In this document: positions 8,230-17,228 of the stretch, one piece after another
Layout of the letters: each line of letters begins with the position of its first letter
How positions within the stretch are numbered: the first letter of the stretch is position 1
Origin: Streptomyces cynarae
GTDB lineage: Bacteria > Actinomycetota > Actinomycetes > Streptomycetales > Streptomycetaceae
NCBI RefSeq assembly: GCF_025642135.1
Contig: NZ_CP106793.1
Coordinates: forward strand, 930,001 to 994,000
Direction of reading: 5' to 3'
Length of the DNA stretch: 64,000 nt
Translations under genes and position numbers: made by a program
The notes under the pieces: generated by a model
The model's input: the letters and a program-made list of their open reading frames with translations, nothing else
Told to the model about the DNA's origin: nothing
Database searches by the model: none

Positions 8230-8538
8230 TCAGAAGGACCTGCGTGCGTTCCGGCGCAGCACCACCAGACCCGCGATCACCAGGACCGCTCCGGCCGCGG
8301 CCGGCCACAGGTGCGCACCGGTCTCCGCCAGCCCGCCACCCGAAACCGACTGAGGCGCGGTCCCCGGCGGGGTCGAGGGGGCAGCGGTGGGGGCCGTGGA
8401 GGAGACGGCGGACGGAGCGGCGGAGATCGCCTCCCCGATGGCGGGTGAGGTCTCGGCAGGACTCGTGGCCGCGCCGGTGTGGTGCCCTTCCGAGGCGCTT
8501 CGCGGCTCGGCGACCGCGCCGCCGCCGCCGCCGACGGG
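8230..8538 (-). pseudogene. Out-of-frame LAETG sortase-anchoring tail of the DUF1996 gene
   Basis: Reading the minus strand in the frame ending with the TGA at 8230-8232 gives a Ser/Thr/Pro/Ala linker ([19 protein letters not shown] and onward), then [21 protein letters not shown], a hydrophobic helix ending LVVLRRNARRSF. This is a complete class E sortase signal: LAxTG motif, one membrane helix and a basic tail. It has no start codon of its own and directly continues the DUF1996 protein if one base is added near 8532-8540, for example in the CCCC run on the coding strand. It is therefore the true C-terminus of that gene, separated by a frameshift or sequencing deletion. Confidence 0.8.
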
Positions 8539-10337
8539 GACGCGGAGACCTCGGGCGTGGCACCGCCGCCGGCGCCACCTGCGCCTGCGGTCGGCGCCGT
8601 GGTGACCGGCGCGGCCGTCGAGGGCTGCGCGGACTGCGGGCCGGGGGTGCCGGAGCCGTTTCCGGCGCCGCCACCGGGTGTGGCGGCCGGGGCGGATCCC
8701 GTCCCGCCGCCGGGCGCGGTGGTCGAGCCGGACCCGGCGTCGCCGCCGGACGGGGCGTCGGCGGACGGCGACGGCGTGTTCTGCGGCTGGTCGCCGGCGT
8801 CACCACCGCACCGCTTGCCGGTGTTGACGCAGTCGACCACCTGGCCCATCAGCTCGTCGGTCATGACGTTGATGAAGTCGTCGTGGTCGGTGATCGGCTT
8901 GTGCAGCTGCTCGGGGAAGCCGTCCACCGCGTAGGCGTTCCTCACCTGCCCGTTCTCGACGACCGGCTGCGGCACGTCGTACACCAGACGCATCGTCAGC
9001 TGCGGGATCGCCTTGAAGCCGTTCGGGCAGGTGCCGCTCGCGTCGGCGAAGGCCACATGCGTGCGGTGGTTGGCGCTGTCGATGTTCTGACCGTCCCAGC
9101 AGCTCTGGAACGCGAACGACCGCACCACCTCGCTGTCCTGCGGGCAGATCGGGTACTTGTCCGTCAGCTGCACCTTGTCCTCGAAGCCGGTGCAGCTCCA
9201 GTGCGCGTTGGCGTTCTTGGGGCCGTTGGTGAAGGCCTTGGCGTCACCGGTGATGATCCGCAGGAACCGCGGCATGGGCGCGACCTTGCTCGTCGGGCTG
9301 CCGGTGAACCTGATCTCGGCCTGCCGGGCCACCAGGATCCGGCCGACGTTGCCTTCCTTGCCGCCGCCGTCGGCGTTCTGGTCGAAGTCCTGCGTGCCGT
9401 CCTGGACACGGAGCACCGGCCAGTAGTAGGAGGACTTGTCCTGCTGGTTCCGGCAGCTGGTCTGCGCCGCTGCGAAGGTGTCGTTGGTGGCGAAGGCGTC
9501 GTTCGACTGGTTGCCGACGTAGTCGTGCAGGTGGTGTGCGCCGTTCTTGACGCCGGGCGCCACGATCACGTTGTCGGTGTTGTGGTTCTTGTTCTCGTTG
9601 ACGCCGCACCTGGTCTCGAACGAGCCGGTGGAGCCGCCGGCCTGCTGCACGGGCTTGACGACGTTCGGCTGCACGGTCCGGATGTCCACGAAGTCGGAGG
9701 CGACGGGCCCGCTCGTGCCCGCCTGACCGCCGTTGCCCTGCTGCCCGCCGTTGTTCTGACCGTTGCCGCTCTGCTGTCCGCCGTTGTTCTGAGCGTCGCC
9801 CCCGTTGTTCTGCTGTCCGCCGTCGCCGCTCTGGCCACCGGCTGAGGGTTGCGCCTGGTCGGCCGGCATCCCCGTGCACGCTGCCATGCCGTCGATCGCG
9901 CCGGGGGCGGTGCCGCCCGCCCGCTGGTAGTCCGTCTTGATCCGGTCGATCACCGCGGCGCGCCGGTCCTTGAGCGGGCCGAGGATGGAGTTCTGGACGT
10001 AGTCCGTGTCGTCCGCCTGGGCCTGGCGCGTGGACGCCAGCCGGTCGTAGGCCTCGGTGATCTGCTGGTCCAGTGTCGCCAGTTCCGTGTCGACCTGCGG
10101 CTTCGCCGCGCCCGGCACGTCGGTCAGCTTCTGGCCGACGTCCGGGCAGTCGATGGTGACGGTCCCGGCAGCAAGGACCCGGTCGCCGCCGCCCTGTTCC
10201 GAGCCGCCCCAGCCGCTCTCGGTCGCCGAGGCGTAGACGTTCGCCGCTACCAGCCCCCCTCCGCCCAATATCAGCGCGACCGCTGCGAAGGTCGCGCGCC
10301 GTGCGCCCGTCGGACGTCTACGCGAATTGCGTCTCAA
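8277..10337 (-). CDS. DUF1996 secreted protein, C-terminus frameshifted
   Basis: As read, 686 residues. The N-terminus is a basic leader plus one hydrophobic segment ([20 protein letters not shown]), an export signal. A helical region follows, with a long Gln/Asn/Gly-rich low-complexity linker at roughly residues 165-210. Then comes a DUF1996 domain, recognisable from [26 protein letters not shown], an HVAF segment and the end [16 protein letters not shown] Ser/Pro/Gly linker follows. After about residue 600 the frame becomes an Arg/Pro-rich nonsense tail, while the neighbouring frame encodes a LAETG wall anchor. The original product was probably a sortase-anchored surface protein. DUF1996 has no established biochemical activity known to me. 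The DUF4230 gene is divergent. Confidence 0.85.
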   Translation of the reverse strand: MRRNSRRRPTGARRATFAAVALILGGGGLVAANVYASATESGWGGSEQGGGDRVLAAGTVTIDCPDVGQKLTDVPGAAKPQVDTELATLDQQITEAYDRLASTRQAQADDTDYVQNSILGPLKDRRAAVIDRIKTDYQRAGGTAPGAIDGMAACTGMPADQAQPSAGGQSGDGGQQNNGGDAQNNGGQQSGNGQNNGGQQGNGGQAGTSGPVASDFVDIRTVQPNVVKPVQQAGGSTGSFETRCGVNENKNHNTDNVIVAPGVKNGAHHLHDYVGNQSNDAFATNDTFAAAQTSCRNQQDKSSYYWPVLRVQDGTQDFDQNADGGGKEGNVGRILVARQAEIRFTGSPTSKVAPMPRFLRIITGDAKAFTNGPKNANAHWSCTGFEDKVQLTDKYPICPQDSEVVRSFAFQSCWDGQNIDSANHRTHVAFADASGTCPNGFKAIPQLTMRLVYDVPQPVVENGQVRNAYAVDGFPEQLHKPITDHDDFINVMTDELMGQVVDCVNTGKRCGGDAGDQPQNTPSPSADAPSGGDAGSGSTTAPGGGTGSAPAATPGGGAGNGSGTPGPQSAQPSTAAPVTTAPTAGAGGAGGGATPEVSASPSAAAAARSPSREAPRKGTTPARPRVLPRPHPPSGRRSPPLRPPSPPRPPPLPPRPRRGPRLSRFRVAGWRRPVRTCGRPRPERSW

Positions 10338-10536
10338 GGCAGTGCTCCTACAGGTCTTGACCGGCTCGGCATGGAAAGCCCCCCTCCGTGTACGTGGCGG
10401 AACCCACCCGTGTTCAACCGCACCGGAAATTCACAGCGACCTCATGGCCACGCCCTCCGTTTCCCCCGTCCCCCAACACCGCGTTCGAGCAAGGCACCTG
10501 GCGGGCAACCGCTTGTCAGAAGGGAGGACTGTCGAG

Positions 10537-11217
10537 ATGACGACGTCCACGAAGCAGGCACCCTCATCGGTGACCGCGAGGCGGCGGATGCCCGGCTGGG
10601 GCAAGGCCGTCGTCGCGCTCGTCGCCCTGCTCGCGGTGTTCTCCGCCGGGCTGCGGCTGAGCGTGTTCCCGGGGCTGCGTGACCTGTTCGGCACGGACAC
10701 GCACGACCGGTCCGGACCCGCACTGCTGAAGTCCATCCAGGACATGAGCCGTTACCAGGCCGCCTCAGGCAACTTCCAGGTGGTCGTGGACCTGGAGAAG
10801 GATTCCAGGTTCCTGCCGTCGGCGATCCGCGGGACCCGCACCCTGTACGTCGGCGCGGGCACCGTCGACGCCTACGTCGACCTCGGCAAGGTCGGCGAGC
10901 AGGACGTCGAGGTCAACGGCGACCGCACGTCCGCGACCATCCGGCTCCCCCACGCCGCCCTGGGCAAACCCGCGCTCGACCCCGACCGCTCGTACGCCGT
11001 CTCCAAACAGCGCGGCCTGCTCGACCGCATCGGCGACTTCTTCTCGGACAACCCGGGCAGTGAGCAGGCCGTGCAGAAACTGGCCGTCCAGCACATCGCC
11101 GAGGCCGCGAAGGAGAGCGAACTGACCGGCCGCGCCGAGACCAACACCACCGGCATGCTCGACGGGCTGTTGAAGTCCCTCGGATTCAAGGAGGTGAAGG
11201 TGTCCTACGGCACCTGA
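10537..11217 (+). CDS. DUF4230 domain protein, membrane-anchored
   Basis: A 226-residue protein from the ATG at 10537, preceded by AGGGAGG. An N-terminal hydrophobic helix (WGKAVVALVALLAVFSAGL) anchors or exports it, leaving the rest outside the membrane. The body carries DUF4230 features: ALLKSIQDMSRYQAASGNFQ, VVVDLEKDSRFLPSAIRGTR, LYVGAGTVDAYVDLGKV and NGDRTSATIRLPHAAL, ending with an alpha/beta module. The family function is unknown. It is divergent from the DUF1996 surface-protein gene across 199 bases and convergent with mrpD, 24 bases apart. The pairing of two envelope proteins could reflect shared regulation, but nothing in the spacer proves it. Confidence 0.87.
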   Translation: MTTSTKQAPSSVTARRRMPGWGKAVVALVALLAVFSAGLRLSVFPGLRDLFGTDTHDRSGPALLKSIQDMSRYQAASGNFQVVVDLEKDSRFLPSAIRGTRTLYVGAGTVDAYVDLGKVGEQDVEVNGDRTSATIRLPHAALGKPALDPDRSYAVSKQRGLLDRIGDFFSDNPGSEQAVQKLAVQHIAEAAKESELTGRAETNTTGMLDGLLKSLGFKEVKVSYGT

Positions 11218-11241
11218 GCCGCCGCCCTCCGCTCAGGGCTC

Positions 11242-13002
11242 TCAGCCGGTCAGGACAGCCGGCAGGGCGAGCACCCCGAGCAGGGCCGCACCCGCCAGGA
11301 CCCACGCCACGTAGTCCCCGATGTGCCCGGACTGCAGCCGACGCAGTGGCAGCGTCCACGCCCGGAGGGCGAGCAGTCCGGGGCGGGCGACGGCGAGTGC
11401 GGCCAGGGCGAGGGCGAGGACCGTGGAGGCGAGCCCCAGTAGTACGCCGGCCGCGGTCCAGTGGACCGAGACGGCCGCACCGCCCGAGCCGGAGGCGTTC
11501 ACGGAGCGCGCCACGGTCTGCGCGAAACCCGGGACGACGCCCACCGCGAGCGACGCGGCGAGCAGCACGGCGGGCACGGCGGTCATGGTGTCCGGGATGC
11601 GGCGCAGCCGGTGCCGGGTCTCGGGTTCCTCTCCGGTGCCGGTGGTCTCGTACGCCGAATCGACCTGCGGCTGAGGCCCGAGCCCGAAGAAGACGCGCGC
11701 GGCGACCCGCAGGACCGCGCCGCCCGTCACCGCGGACACGGCGACGTAGAGGACCGTCAGCGGCCCGCCCGCCTCCTCGAGGACCGCCTTGCCGAGGGAG
11801 GTGCCGAAGGGGGGCAGTCCGGCGAGCGCGAGCCCGCCGAGCACGAACATCACCGCGGCGCCACGCAGCGGACGGCCGCTGCCGTGCAGCGCCGCCTCGT
11901 CGACACAGCCGAACCGGTCGAGCAGAAGGCCGGTGCAGGCGAACAGCGCGGCCTTGGCTCCGGCGTGTCCCAGGATGTACAGGGCCACCCCGTCGTCCGC
12001 CTCGGGCACGAGCGTGCCGACACCGACGAGGAACAGCCCCATGTGGGCGATGGTCGAGCAGGCGAGGAGCCGTTTGATGTGGCGTTGCTGCCAGCACATG
12101 ACGGCGCCGACGACGCCGGTCAGGATGCCCAGGACGACCAGGGCCCGCTCCAGGTCGGCCGCCGGAATTCCGCCGGGCCCCGAGAAGACGGTGGTGTAGA
12201 CGCGCCAGACCCCGTACAGCCCGAGTTCGACCATGACGCCGGACAGCAGCATGCACACCGGGGTGGGTGCGACGGCGTGCGCGTCGGGCAGCCAGAAGTG
12301 GAACGGCACCGCGGCGGACTTGACCAGCAGCCCGGTCAGGACGAGGACGAAGGCGGCGAGGGTCAGCGCATCGGGTCCGCCGTGGGCGTCGAGCCCGCGT
12401 CCCAGCTTGGTCATGGCGAGTTCGCCGGTGCGCGCGTACAGCAGCCCGATGCCCATGAGCATGGCGTACGCGCCGAGCGAGTTGATGACGCCGAAGGTCA
12501 GCCCTCCCTGGACGGCCTTGGCCTCCTCGACCCGGAAGCCGGTCAGGGCGTAGGCCGCGGCGCCCATCAACTCGAAGAACACGAACGCGTTGAACAGGTC
12601 GCCGGTGATCGCGAAGCCGCACATGCCGCCCTGGAACAGCAGCAACAAGGCGGGGTAGGAACCGGCGTGCCCACGGGGCGGCTCCTCGAAGTAGCGCCAG
12701 GAGTACACGAGGGCGGCCAGCGTCAGCACGGAGGCGAGAGCGGCCATCCCGAGCCCGGGGCCGTCCCCGACGAGGACGATGCCGACGCTCTCGCCGCCCA
12801 CGGGTGTCCAGGCACCGACCCATTCGGTCAGCGGCGGCGAGGAGTTGAGGAGCAGCCAGAGGGCGAGTGCGGCGGTGCCGCCCGACAGGGCGCACCCGGT
12901 GCTCTCGGCGACGACGCGGGGCAGCCGGCGTCCGCAGGCGACCAGCGCTCCGGCACCGAGCACCGGGACGGCGACGAGCAGCGGCAACAGGTGGTTCATC
13001 AA
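11242..13002 (-). CDS. mrpD: Mrp/Mnh antiporter subunit D (proton-translocating)
   Basis: A 586-residue polytopic protein of the NuoL/M/N antiporter fold and the only large subunit of this operon. Conserved residues are visible: the TM5 glutamate in [16 protein letters not shown], the TM7 lysine in [20 protein letters not shown], and the histidine-containing loop following it. About fourteen membrane helices are expected. Known Mrp complexes exchange Na+ or other cations for protons through D- and A-type subunits. It is the last gene of an mrpE-F/G-DUF4040-B-C-D operon and overlaps mrpC by 4 bases. A separate MrpA-type large subunit is absent, which is unusual for bacterial Mrp complexes. Confidence 0.92.
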   Translation of the reverse strand: MMNHLLPLLVAVPVLGAGALVACGRRLPRVVAESTGCALSGGTAALALWLLLNSSPPLTEWVGAWTPVGGESVGIVLVGDGPGLGMAALASVLTLAALVYSWRYFEEPPRGHAGSYPALLLLFQGGMCGFAITGDLFNAFVFFELMGAAAYALTGFRVEEAKAVQGGLTFGVINSLGAYAMLMGIGLLYARTGELAMTKLGRGLDAHGGPDALTLAAFVLVLTGLLVKSAAVPFHFWLPDAHAVAPTPVCMLLSGVMVELGLYGVWRVYTTVFSGPGGIPAADLERALVVLGILTGVVGAVMCWQQRHIKRLLACSTIAHMGLFLVGVGTLVPEADDGVALYILGHAGAKAALFACTGLLLDRFGCVDEAALHGSGRPLRGAAVMFVLGGLALAGLPPFGTSLGKAVLEEAGGPLTVLYVAVSAVTGGAVLRVAARVFFGLGPQPQVDSAYETTGTGEEPETRHRLRRIPDTMTAVPAVLLAASLAVGVVPGFAQTVARSVNASGSGGAAVSVHWTAAGVLLGLASTVLALALAALAVARPGLLALRAWTLPLRRLQSGHIGDYVAWVLAGAALLGVLALPAVLTG

Positions 13003-13346
13003 CCGCGCAGCTCCCGCAGTTCGTCGGGGTCGACGGTGCCGTGGCGCTTGGCGACCTGCATGACGAGGGCGAGCAGCAGGGCGGTGACGGTGGCGCCGAC
13101 GACGATGTCGGTGAGGGTGAGCGCCTGTACGACCGGGTCCACCACGGGACGTGAACCGGGCTTGAGGTCGGAGAAGACGGGCGCGGTGCCGCCGTCGCGG
13201 TAGCCGACGGCGAGCAGCAGGACGTAGGTGGCGGACTGGCAGACGGCGAGGCAGCCGACCGCGTGGATCAGGTTGCGGCTGGTCGTGAGGCCGTAGCAGC
13301 CGGTCAGAAAGATCCAGACGGCCACGAGGTACGGCAGTACGCTCAT
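12999..13346 (-). CDS. mrpC: Mrp antiporter subunit C (NuoK-like)
   Basis: A 115-residue protein with three hydrophobic helices: [39 protein letters not shown] and [20 protein letters not shown]. This is the size and layout of MrpC/MnhC, the homologue of Nuo[20 protein letters not shown] is characteristic of the third helix. It overlaps mrpB and mrpD by 4 bases on each side, indicating translational coupling in one operon. Confidence 0.9.
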   Translation of the reverse strand: MSVLPYLVAVWIFLTGCYGLTTSRNLIHAVGCLAVCQSATYVLLLAVGYRDGGTAPVFSDLKPGSRPVVDPVVQALTLTDIVVGATVTALLLALVMQVAKRHGTVDPDELRELRG

Positions 13347-14086
13347 CGGTTCCCGTCCTCCTCCTCGATTTCGACGGCCTGGTCCAGGAAGCGTGCGAGC
13401 AGGACGACGATCGCGCAGGTCACCTCCATGCCGATGGCGGCGTTCAGCACCGGCACGATGCCGCCGGACGACAGTGTGTTGAACGTGCCGTACGGCAGAA
13501 GGGTGTTGGCGAGGAACGCCGTGCCGGCGAGAACGCCCGCGAGCCCCGTCACGAGGTAGCCGGAGGCGGAGAGCGCGTCGCCGATCTCGTACACGTCGAT
13601 CGGCCGGATGCGTTCCAGGGCGCGGTAGTCGGCGCCGAGGTAGAGCAGGTGCAGGCCGGTCGCGGCGACGACTCCGCCCTGGAAGCCGCCGCCGGGACTG
13701 AGCTGGCCGTGCGCGATGACGTACAGGCCGGTGAGAAGGGCGACCGGCAGCACGATCAGCGCGTAGCGGCGCACGGGTGGCACGACCGCCTCCGGTTCCG
13801 GCGCGGCGCGCTTCTCGTCGCGGGTCTGGCGGAGCAGCACGACCGTGCCGAGGACGGAAGCGAACAGGATGCTCATCTCGCCGAGCGTGTCGAAGGCGCG
13901 CAGGTCGAAGTTGACGGAGGCGATGGTGTTGGCGGTCTGCCGGGACAGGGAGGCGTGGACGGCCCGGTCTCCGTAGGGGTGCCGGGAGCCGCCGAAGGAG
14001 GGCATACCGAGGCAGGCGGCGACGAGGAGGGCCGCGAGGCAGGCGCCGCCGAGAGCCAGCACGACCATCCGGACGCGCCGCGTCAT
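13343..14086 (-). CDS. mrpB: Mrp antiporter subunit B (MnhB domain with extra N-terminal region)
   Basis: A 247-residue membrane protein from the ATG at 14086, which overlaps the stop of the DUF4040 gene by 4 bases. The C-terminal half is Mnh[30 protein letters not shown] is the hallmark loop, followed by [18 protein letters not shown] helices. The N-terminal 110 residues have two helices and the motif [19 protein letters not shown], which matches the gating-ring/MbhE-like domain found at the C-terminus of MrpA. The gene therefore appears to combine a piece of MrpA with MrpB, as in archaeal-type Mrp and membrane-bound hydrogenase modules. Confidence 0.88.
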   Translation of the reverse strand: MTRRVRMVVLALGGACLAALLVAACLGMPSFGGSRHPYGDRAVHASLSRQTANTIASVNFDLRAFDTLGEMSILFASVLGTVVLLRQTRDEKRAAPEPEAVVPPVRRYALIVLPVALLTGLYVIAHGQLSPGGGFQGGVVAATGLHLLYLGADYRALERIRPIDVYEIGDALSASGYLVTGLAGVLAGTAFLANTLLPYGTFNTLSSGGIVPVLNAAIGMEVTCAIVVLLARFLDQAVEIEEEDGNR

Positions 14087-14346
14087 CGCTCCTCCCCCTT
14101 CCCGCCCCTCGGTTTCCTTTTGACCTTGCGCACCGAGAGCATGATCAGCAGCGGGGTGACCGCGGACCCCACCGCGAGCTGCGACAGGCCCACGTCGGGG
14201 GCCTGCACCACCGTGAACAGCACGGCCAGACACAGGCCGAGCAGGGCGAGGACGAGGGCCTGGCGGGCGGGGTCGCGGGTGGCGACGGCCGCGGTCGCCG
14301 AGGCGGCGACGAGCAGCAGGGCGACGACGATCAGCGGGTCATCCAC
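14083..14346 (-). CDS. DUF4040 (MrpA C-terminal/MbhD-like) small membrane subunit
   Basis: An 87-residue protein with three helices (PLIVVALLLVAASATAAVAT, ALVLALLGLCLAVLFTVVQ, LAVGSAVTPLLIMLSVRKV) and the motif APDVGLSQLAVGSAVTPLLI. The motif identifies DUF4040, the NuoJ-like piece normally fused to MrpA or standing alone as MbhD. The basic tail [14 protein letters not shown] is cytoplasmic by the positive-inside rule. It begins with GTG at 14346 and overlaps the upstream mrpF/G stop and the downstream mrpB start. Its free-standing form fits a complex lacking a full-length MrpA. Confidence 0.87.
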   Translation of the reverse strand: MDDPLIVVALLLVAASATAAVATRDPARQALVLALLGLCLAVLFTVVQAPDVGLSQLAVGSAVTPLLIMLSVRKVKRKPRGGKGEER

Positions 14347-14788
14347 GGTGGCTCCCGAATCCGCCTGCGAGCGCCCGGGAGGCGATGAGGTTGCCGCTGA
14401 TCAGCAGTGCCCCGACGACCAGCAGCTTGACCATCGCCCGCCCGGGTCCGGTGACGGCGCACAGCACCAGCACCACCACGGCCCCGTATCCGGCGACGGC
14501 AAGGGTGATGCCCCAGGCCTGCGGCGGGTCGTCGGCCAGTTCGTCGGCGAGCAGCCGGGCGAAGACGAGGGTGCCGATGGGCCCCAGCAGGGCCAGCAGG
14601 AGCGCGAGGTCCACGTACGACGTGCGCCCGAACCCCTGGGACAGCAGCAGCAGTCCGGGGCACGCGACCGCGCTGGAGAGGTTCTGGGCGACGACCCGAC
14701 GGCGCAGCGGTCCGGTGGAGACACCCCACACCGTCGAGCCGACGCCCGCGCCGAGCGCGATCGTGGCCGTGAGCGTCCAGCCGTTCAC
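14339..14788 (-). CDS. Fused MrpF-MrpG-like antiporter subunit
   Basis: A 149-residue protein starting at GTG 14788, in a GTGA overlap with the mrpE stop. The first 70 residues match MrpF: STGPLRRRVVAQNLSSAVA followed by YVDLALLLALLGPIGTLVFA, the usual DVALVLALLGFLGTVAFAR element. The second half has two further helices (GITLAVAGYGAVVVLVLCAV and KLLVVGALLISGNLIASRAL), the latter resembling the C-terminal MrpG element that ends in HALARAA. In most bacteria F and G are separate genes of about 90-130 residues. The G assignment is less certain because the central part is short. Confidence 0.75.
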   Translation of the reverse strand: MNGWTLTATIALGAGVGSTVWGVSTGPLRRRVVAQNLSSAVACPGLLLLSQGFGRTSYVDLALLLALLGPIGTLVFARLLADELADDPPQAWGITLAVAGYGAVVVLVLCAVTGPGRAMVKLLVVGALLISGNLIASRALAGGFGSHRG

Positions 14789-14967
14789 CGGGCGCCCACC
14801 GCCCGTCGTGCGGCGCGTGCCGCGACGGCGCCCACGAGTGCGGCCGGCGCGCCGACGGCCCACTCCAGGGTGTCGACGGAGCTGATGAGAACGATCCAGA
14901 GCGCGGTCAGGCCACCCCACCAGAGGACGATCTCGAGGGCGGCACGGAATGTCGTACGCGCGTTCAT
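14785..14967 (-). CDS. Short MrpE-like antiporter subunit
   Basis: A 60-residue protein from the ATG at 14967: one basic N-terminal segment, a hydrophobic helix (LEIVLWWGGLTALWIVLISS), a short loop with LEWAVGAPAALVGAVAARA, and a basic tail. The second half resembles the GxxxA/VVALLAR part of MrpE. Typical MrpE proteins are 100-160 residues, so this is a reduced version lacking the cytoplasmic C-terminal domain. It is the first gene of the operon; the 263-base region upstream to the vanZ gene contains its promoter but no other feature I can support. Confidence 0.65.
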   Translation of the reverse strand: MNARTTFRAALEIVLWWGGLTALWIVLISSVDTLEWAVGAPAALVGAVAARAARRAVGAR

Positions 14968-15230
14968 GCACCGCCTCCGTCCATCTTCGCTATGGAATGT
15001 CCTGAATAACTGGGATGTCATCCAAGCACCGCGCGGGCTGCGGGAGGTGGCGGCGCGCGCGAGTGACTGCTGCTCGGAGTGCCCCGCGTACGGGCGGGGA
15101 AACCGACGGCGGTGAGCCTCAGGTTCATCAGTGGTGGACGCCTGTCCCGGCTTGCGCACCGGCGGGCTTCGATGCCCCGACAGCGGGTAACCAGCTTCGC
15201 TTGGAGGGAACTTGACACCGGGAGGACGCG

Positions 15231-15818
15231 ATGGCACATCCGGCGTTGCGCGCACTGGCCGCCAGGTCCGGTCTCCGCCGGGCACCGACGGCTCCTGAGC
15301 GGGAACGGCGGCCGCTGCCGCTTCCGCTGCGGTTGCTGGCCATGGCCCTGGCCTTCGTGGCGATGGTGGCGTTCGCCGCCGCGCTGGCCCGGCTGACGCT
15401 GGAGCCGTCGCCCGCGTCGCGGGCGCTGGTCCACAGCAATCTGCATCCCGGGCGTTCCCTGCGCGCCTATCTGGAGCATTCCGGGGCGCGCGACGCCGTG
15501 CGGCAGATCGGCGGAAACGTACTGCTCGGTGTTCCGTTCGGGATCCTGCTGCCGGTACTGGCGCCCGGGGCGCGGGGCATCCTGCGCGTGGGTTTCGTCA
15601 CCGCGTGCGTGATGCTGCTGGTCGAACTGGTGCAGGGCGCGGTCGTCACAGGGCGGGCCTTCGACATCGACGACGTCATCCTCAACACCGCGGGCGCGCT
15701 GCTCGGCCATCTGCTGGTGGGGCGCCGGCTGGGGCGGGCCGTGCACGCCCGCAAGCCGCGCAAGGCCCGAGGCGGCGACGTCCCGCCGAGTCGTCGACCA
15801 GGTCGTCGTACGGGCTAG
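15231..15818 (+). CDS. VanZ family membrane protein
   Basis: A 195-residue protein with a basic N-terminus and four hydrophobic helices. The VanZ signatures are present: NVLLGVPFGILLPVL, the glutamate-containing ACVMLLVELVQ, and AFDIDDVILNTAGALLGHLL. VanZ domain proteins are named after the teicoplanin-resistance accessory protein and are widespread in Streptomyces without vancomycin clusters, so resistance should not be inferred. GGGAGG lies just upstream of the ATG. Its TAG stop overlaps the stop of the convergent small gene. Confidence 0.9.
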   Translation: MAHPALRALAARSGLRRAPTAPERERRPLPLPLRLLAMALAFVAMVAFAAALARLTLEPSPASRALVHSNLHPGRSLRAYLEHSGARDAVRQIGGNVLLGVPFGILLPVLAPGARGILRVGFVTACVMLLVELVQGAVVTGRAFDIDDVILNTAGALLGHLLVGRRLGRAVHARKPRKARGGDVPPSRRPGRRTG

Positions 15819-16051
15819 TGCGGCGTCCAGCGGAACTTGCCGCCACCCACCCAGCGGACCATGTCCGGGTCGTCGCAGTCGTGGACCAGGACGCCCGCCT
15901 CCGCGGCGAGCGCCAGCACGTCGGTGAGGGAGTGTGCCGCGCCGACCACCTCGCCGTCGACCTCCACGATCCGGAACGGCGGGTCGCCCGGCTGGACCCC
16001 GAGCACCACGATCCGCGGACGGGAGATGTGGGGACTCGCGATTTCGGTCAT
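15815..16051 (-). CDS. Conserved-looking small hypothetical protein
   Basis: A 78-residue soluble protein from the ATG at 16051. It has the alternating hydrophobic pattern of a small alpha/beta fold: RIVVLGVQPGDPPFRIVEV, then EVVGAAHSLTDVLALAAEAG and VLVHDCDDPDMVRWVGGGKF. No family is recognised with confidence. The composition, codon bias and clean start are those of a real gene. The gene is convergent with vanZ; the two stop codons share bases 15815-15818 (CTAG). It is divergent from the PHP gene across 97 bases. Confidence 0.75.
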   Translation of the reverse strand: MTEIASPHISRPRIVVLGVQPGDPPFRIVEVDGEVVGAAHSLTDVLALAAEAGVLVHDCDDPDMVRWVGGGKFRWTPH

Positions 16052-16148
16052 GCAATCGAGGGTAGAGCGGTCCGCGCGTCGAGGCGGCCGGACGCGCCCG
16101 TCGTGCGGGCCGCACCCGGCTGGGCAACGCTTGAGGAGGGAGGTGCCG

Positions 16149-17210
16149 ATGGACCCCGTCACAGCGCTGGACCGGATCGCGTTCCTGCTGGAGCGGGCCC
16201 AGGCCCCCACCTATCGCGTACGGGCCTTCCGCACCGCGTCCGCCGTGGTGGCCGCTCTGCCCGGGGACGAAGTCGCCGAGCGCGCGGCCGCCGGGACGCT
16301 GGAGTCGCTCAAGGGCATCGGTCCCACCACCGCCCAGGTGGTGCGGGAGGCGGTGGCAGGGCAGGTCCCCGGCTACCTGAAGAAGCTGGAGCAGGAGGGC
16401 GGGAGCGCGCCGAAGCGGGGCGGCGAGCGGCTGCGGGCGCTGTTGCGCGGCGACTGCCATCTGCACTCGGACTGGTCGGACGGCGGCAGCCCGATCGAGG
16501 AAATGGGCCGCACGGCGGCGCGGCTCGGACATGAGTGGGCGGCGCTCACCGACCACTCCCCCAGGCTCACCGTCGCCCGCGGGCTGTCCGCGGAGCGGCT
16601 GCGCGAGCAGCTGGACGTGGTCGCCGCGCTGAACGAGGGGTGGAAGCCCTTCCGGCTGCTGACCGGCATCGAGTGCGACATCCTCGAGGACGGCTCACTG
16701 GACCAGGCCCCGGAACTGCTGGACCGGCTCGACGTCGTGGTCGTGTCGGTGCACTCCAAGCTGCGCATGGACGCGCGCTCGATGACGCGTCGCATGATCG
16801 CGGCCGTCCGCAATCCGCTGGCCGATGTGCTCGGCCACTGCACCGGAAGGCTGATCACCGGGCGAGGGCGCCCGGAGTCGGAGTTCGACGCGGACGCGGT
16901 GTTCGCCGCGTGTGCCGAGTCCGGTACGGCCGTGGAGATCAACAGCCGGCCCGAGCGGCTGGACCCGCCGCGGCGACTGCTGCGCCGGGCGGTCGAGGCG
17001 GGGGCGCTGTTCGCGATCGACACCGACGCCCATGCGCCCGGGCAACTGGACTGGCAGATCAACGGCTGCGCCCGGGCCGAGGAGTGCCAGGTGCCCGCGG
17101 ACCGTGTGGTCACGACCTGGACCGCCGAGGAGCTGCTGGACTGGACCCGTGAGCGGCGGGTTCCCGCGCGTGTGGCCGGCGCGGCGCGTGGTACCCGGCC
17201 CGGTACATGA
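16149..17210 (+). CDS. PHP domain protein with N-terminal helix-hairpin-helix (PolX-like)
   Basis: A 353-residue protein. Residues 1-90 contain a PolX-like helix-hairpin-helix (ALDRIAFLLERAQAPTYRVRA and LKGIGPTTAQVVREAV), which binds DNA non-specifically in polymerase X relatives. From about residue 100 a PHP phosphoesterase domain shows metal ligands DCHLHSDWSDG, ALTDHSPR, GIECDI, VVSVHSK, VLGHCTG, EINSRPER and IDTDAHAP. No polymerase palm lies between them, so this resembles the C-terminal exonuclease/phosphatase half of PolX. The ATG at 16149 follows GAGGAGGGAGG; an in-frame GTG is 6 bases upstream. A HAD phosphatase gene follows by 18 bases. A role in DNA repair or nucleotide clean-up is plausible. 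Confidence 0.88.
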   Translation: MDPVTALDRIAFLLERAQAPTYRVRAFRTASAVVAALPGDEVAERAAAGTLESLKGIGPTTAQVVREAVAGQVPGYLKKLEQEGGSAPKRGGERLRALLRGDCHLHSDWSDGGSPIEEMGRTAARLGHEWAALTDHSPRLTVARGLSAERLREQLDVVAALNEGWKPFRLLTGIECDILEDGSLDQAPELLDRLDVVVVSVHSKLRMDARSMTRRMIAAVRNPLADVLGHCTGRLITGRGRPESEFDADAVFAACAESGTAVEINSRPERLDPPRRLLRRAVEAGALFAIDTDAHAPGQLDWQINGCARAEECQVPADRVVTTWTAEELLDWTRERRVPARVAGAARGTRPGT

Positions 17211-17228
17211 GGGACGAGAGGACGGCAC

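Noticed and set aside
8515..8545. Programmed -1 ribosomal frameshift in the DUF1996 gene
   Set aside because: No X-XXY-YYZ slippery heptamer or clear downstream stimulator was seen, and similar one-base shifts occur in unrelated genes, so an indel is simpler.
15231..15818. Glycopeptide resistance locus based on VanZ
   Set aside because: No vanHAX, vanRS or related genes are nearby; VanZ domains are common in Streptomyces.
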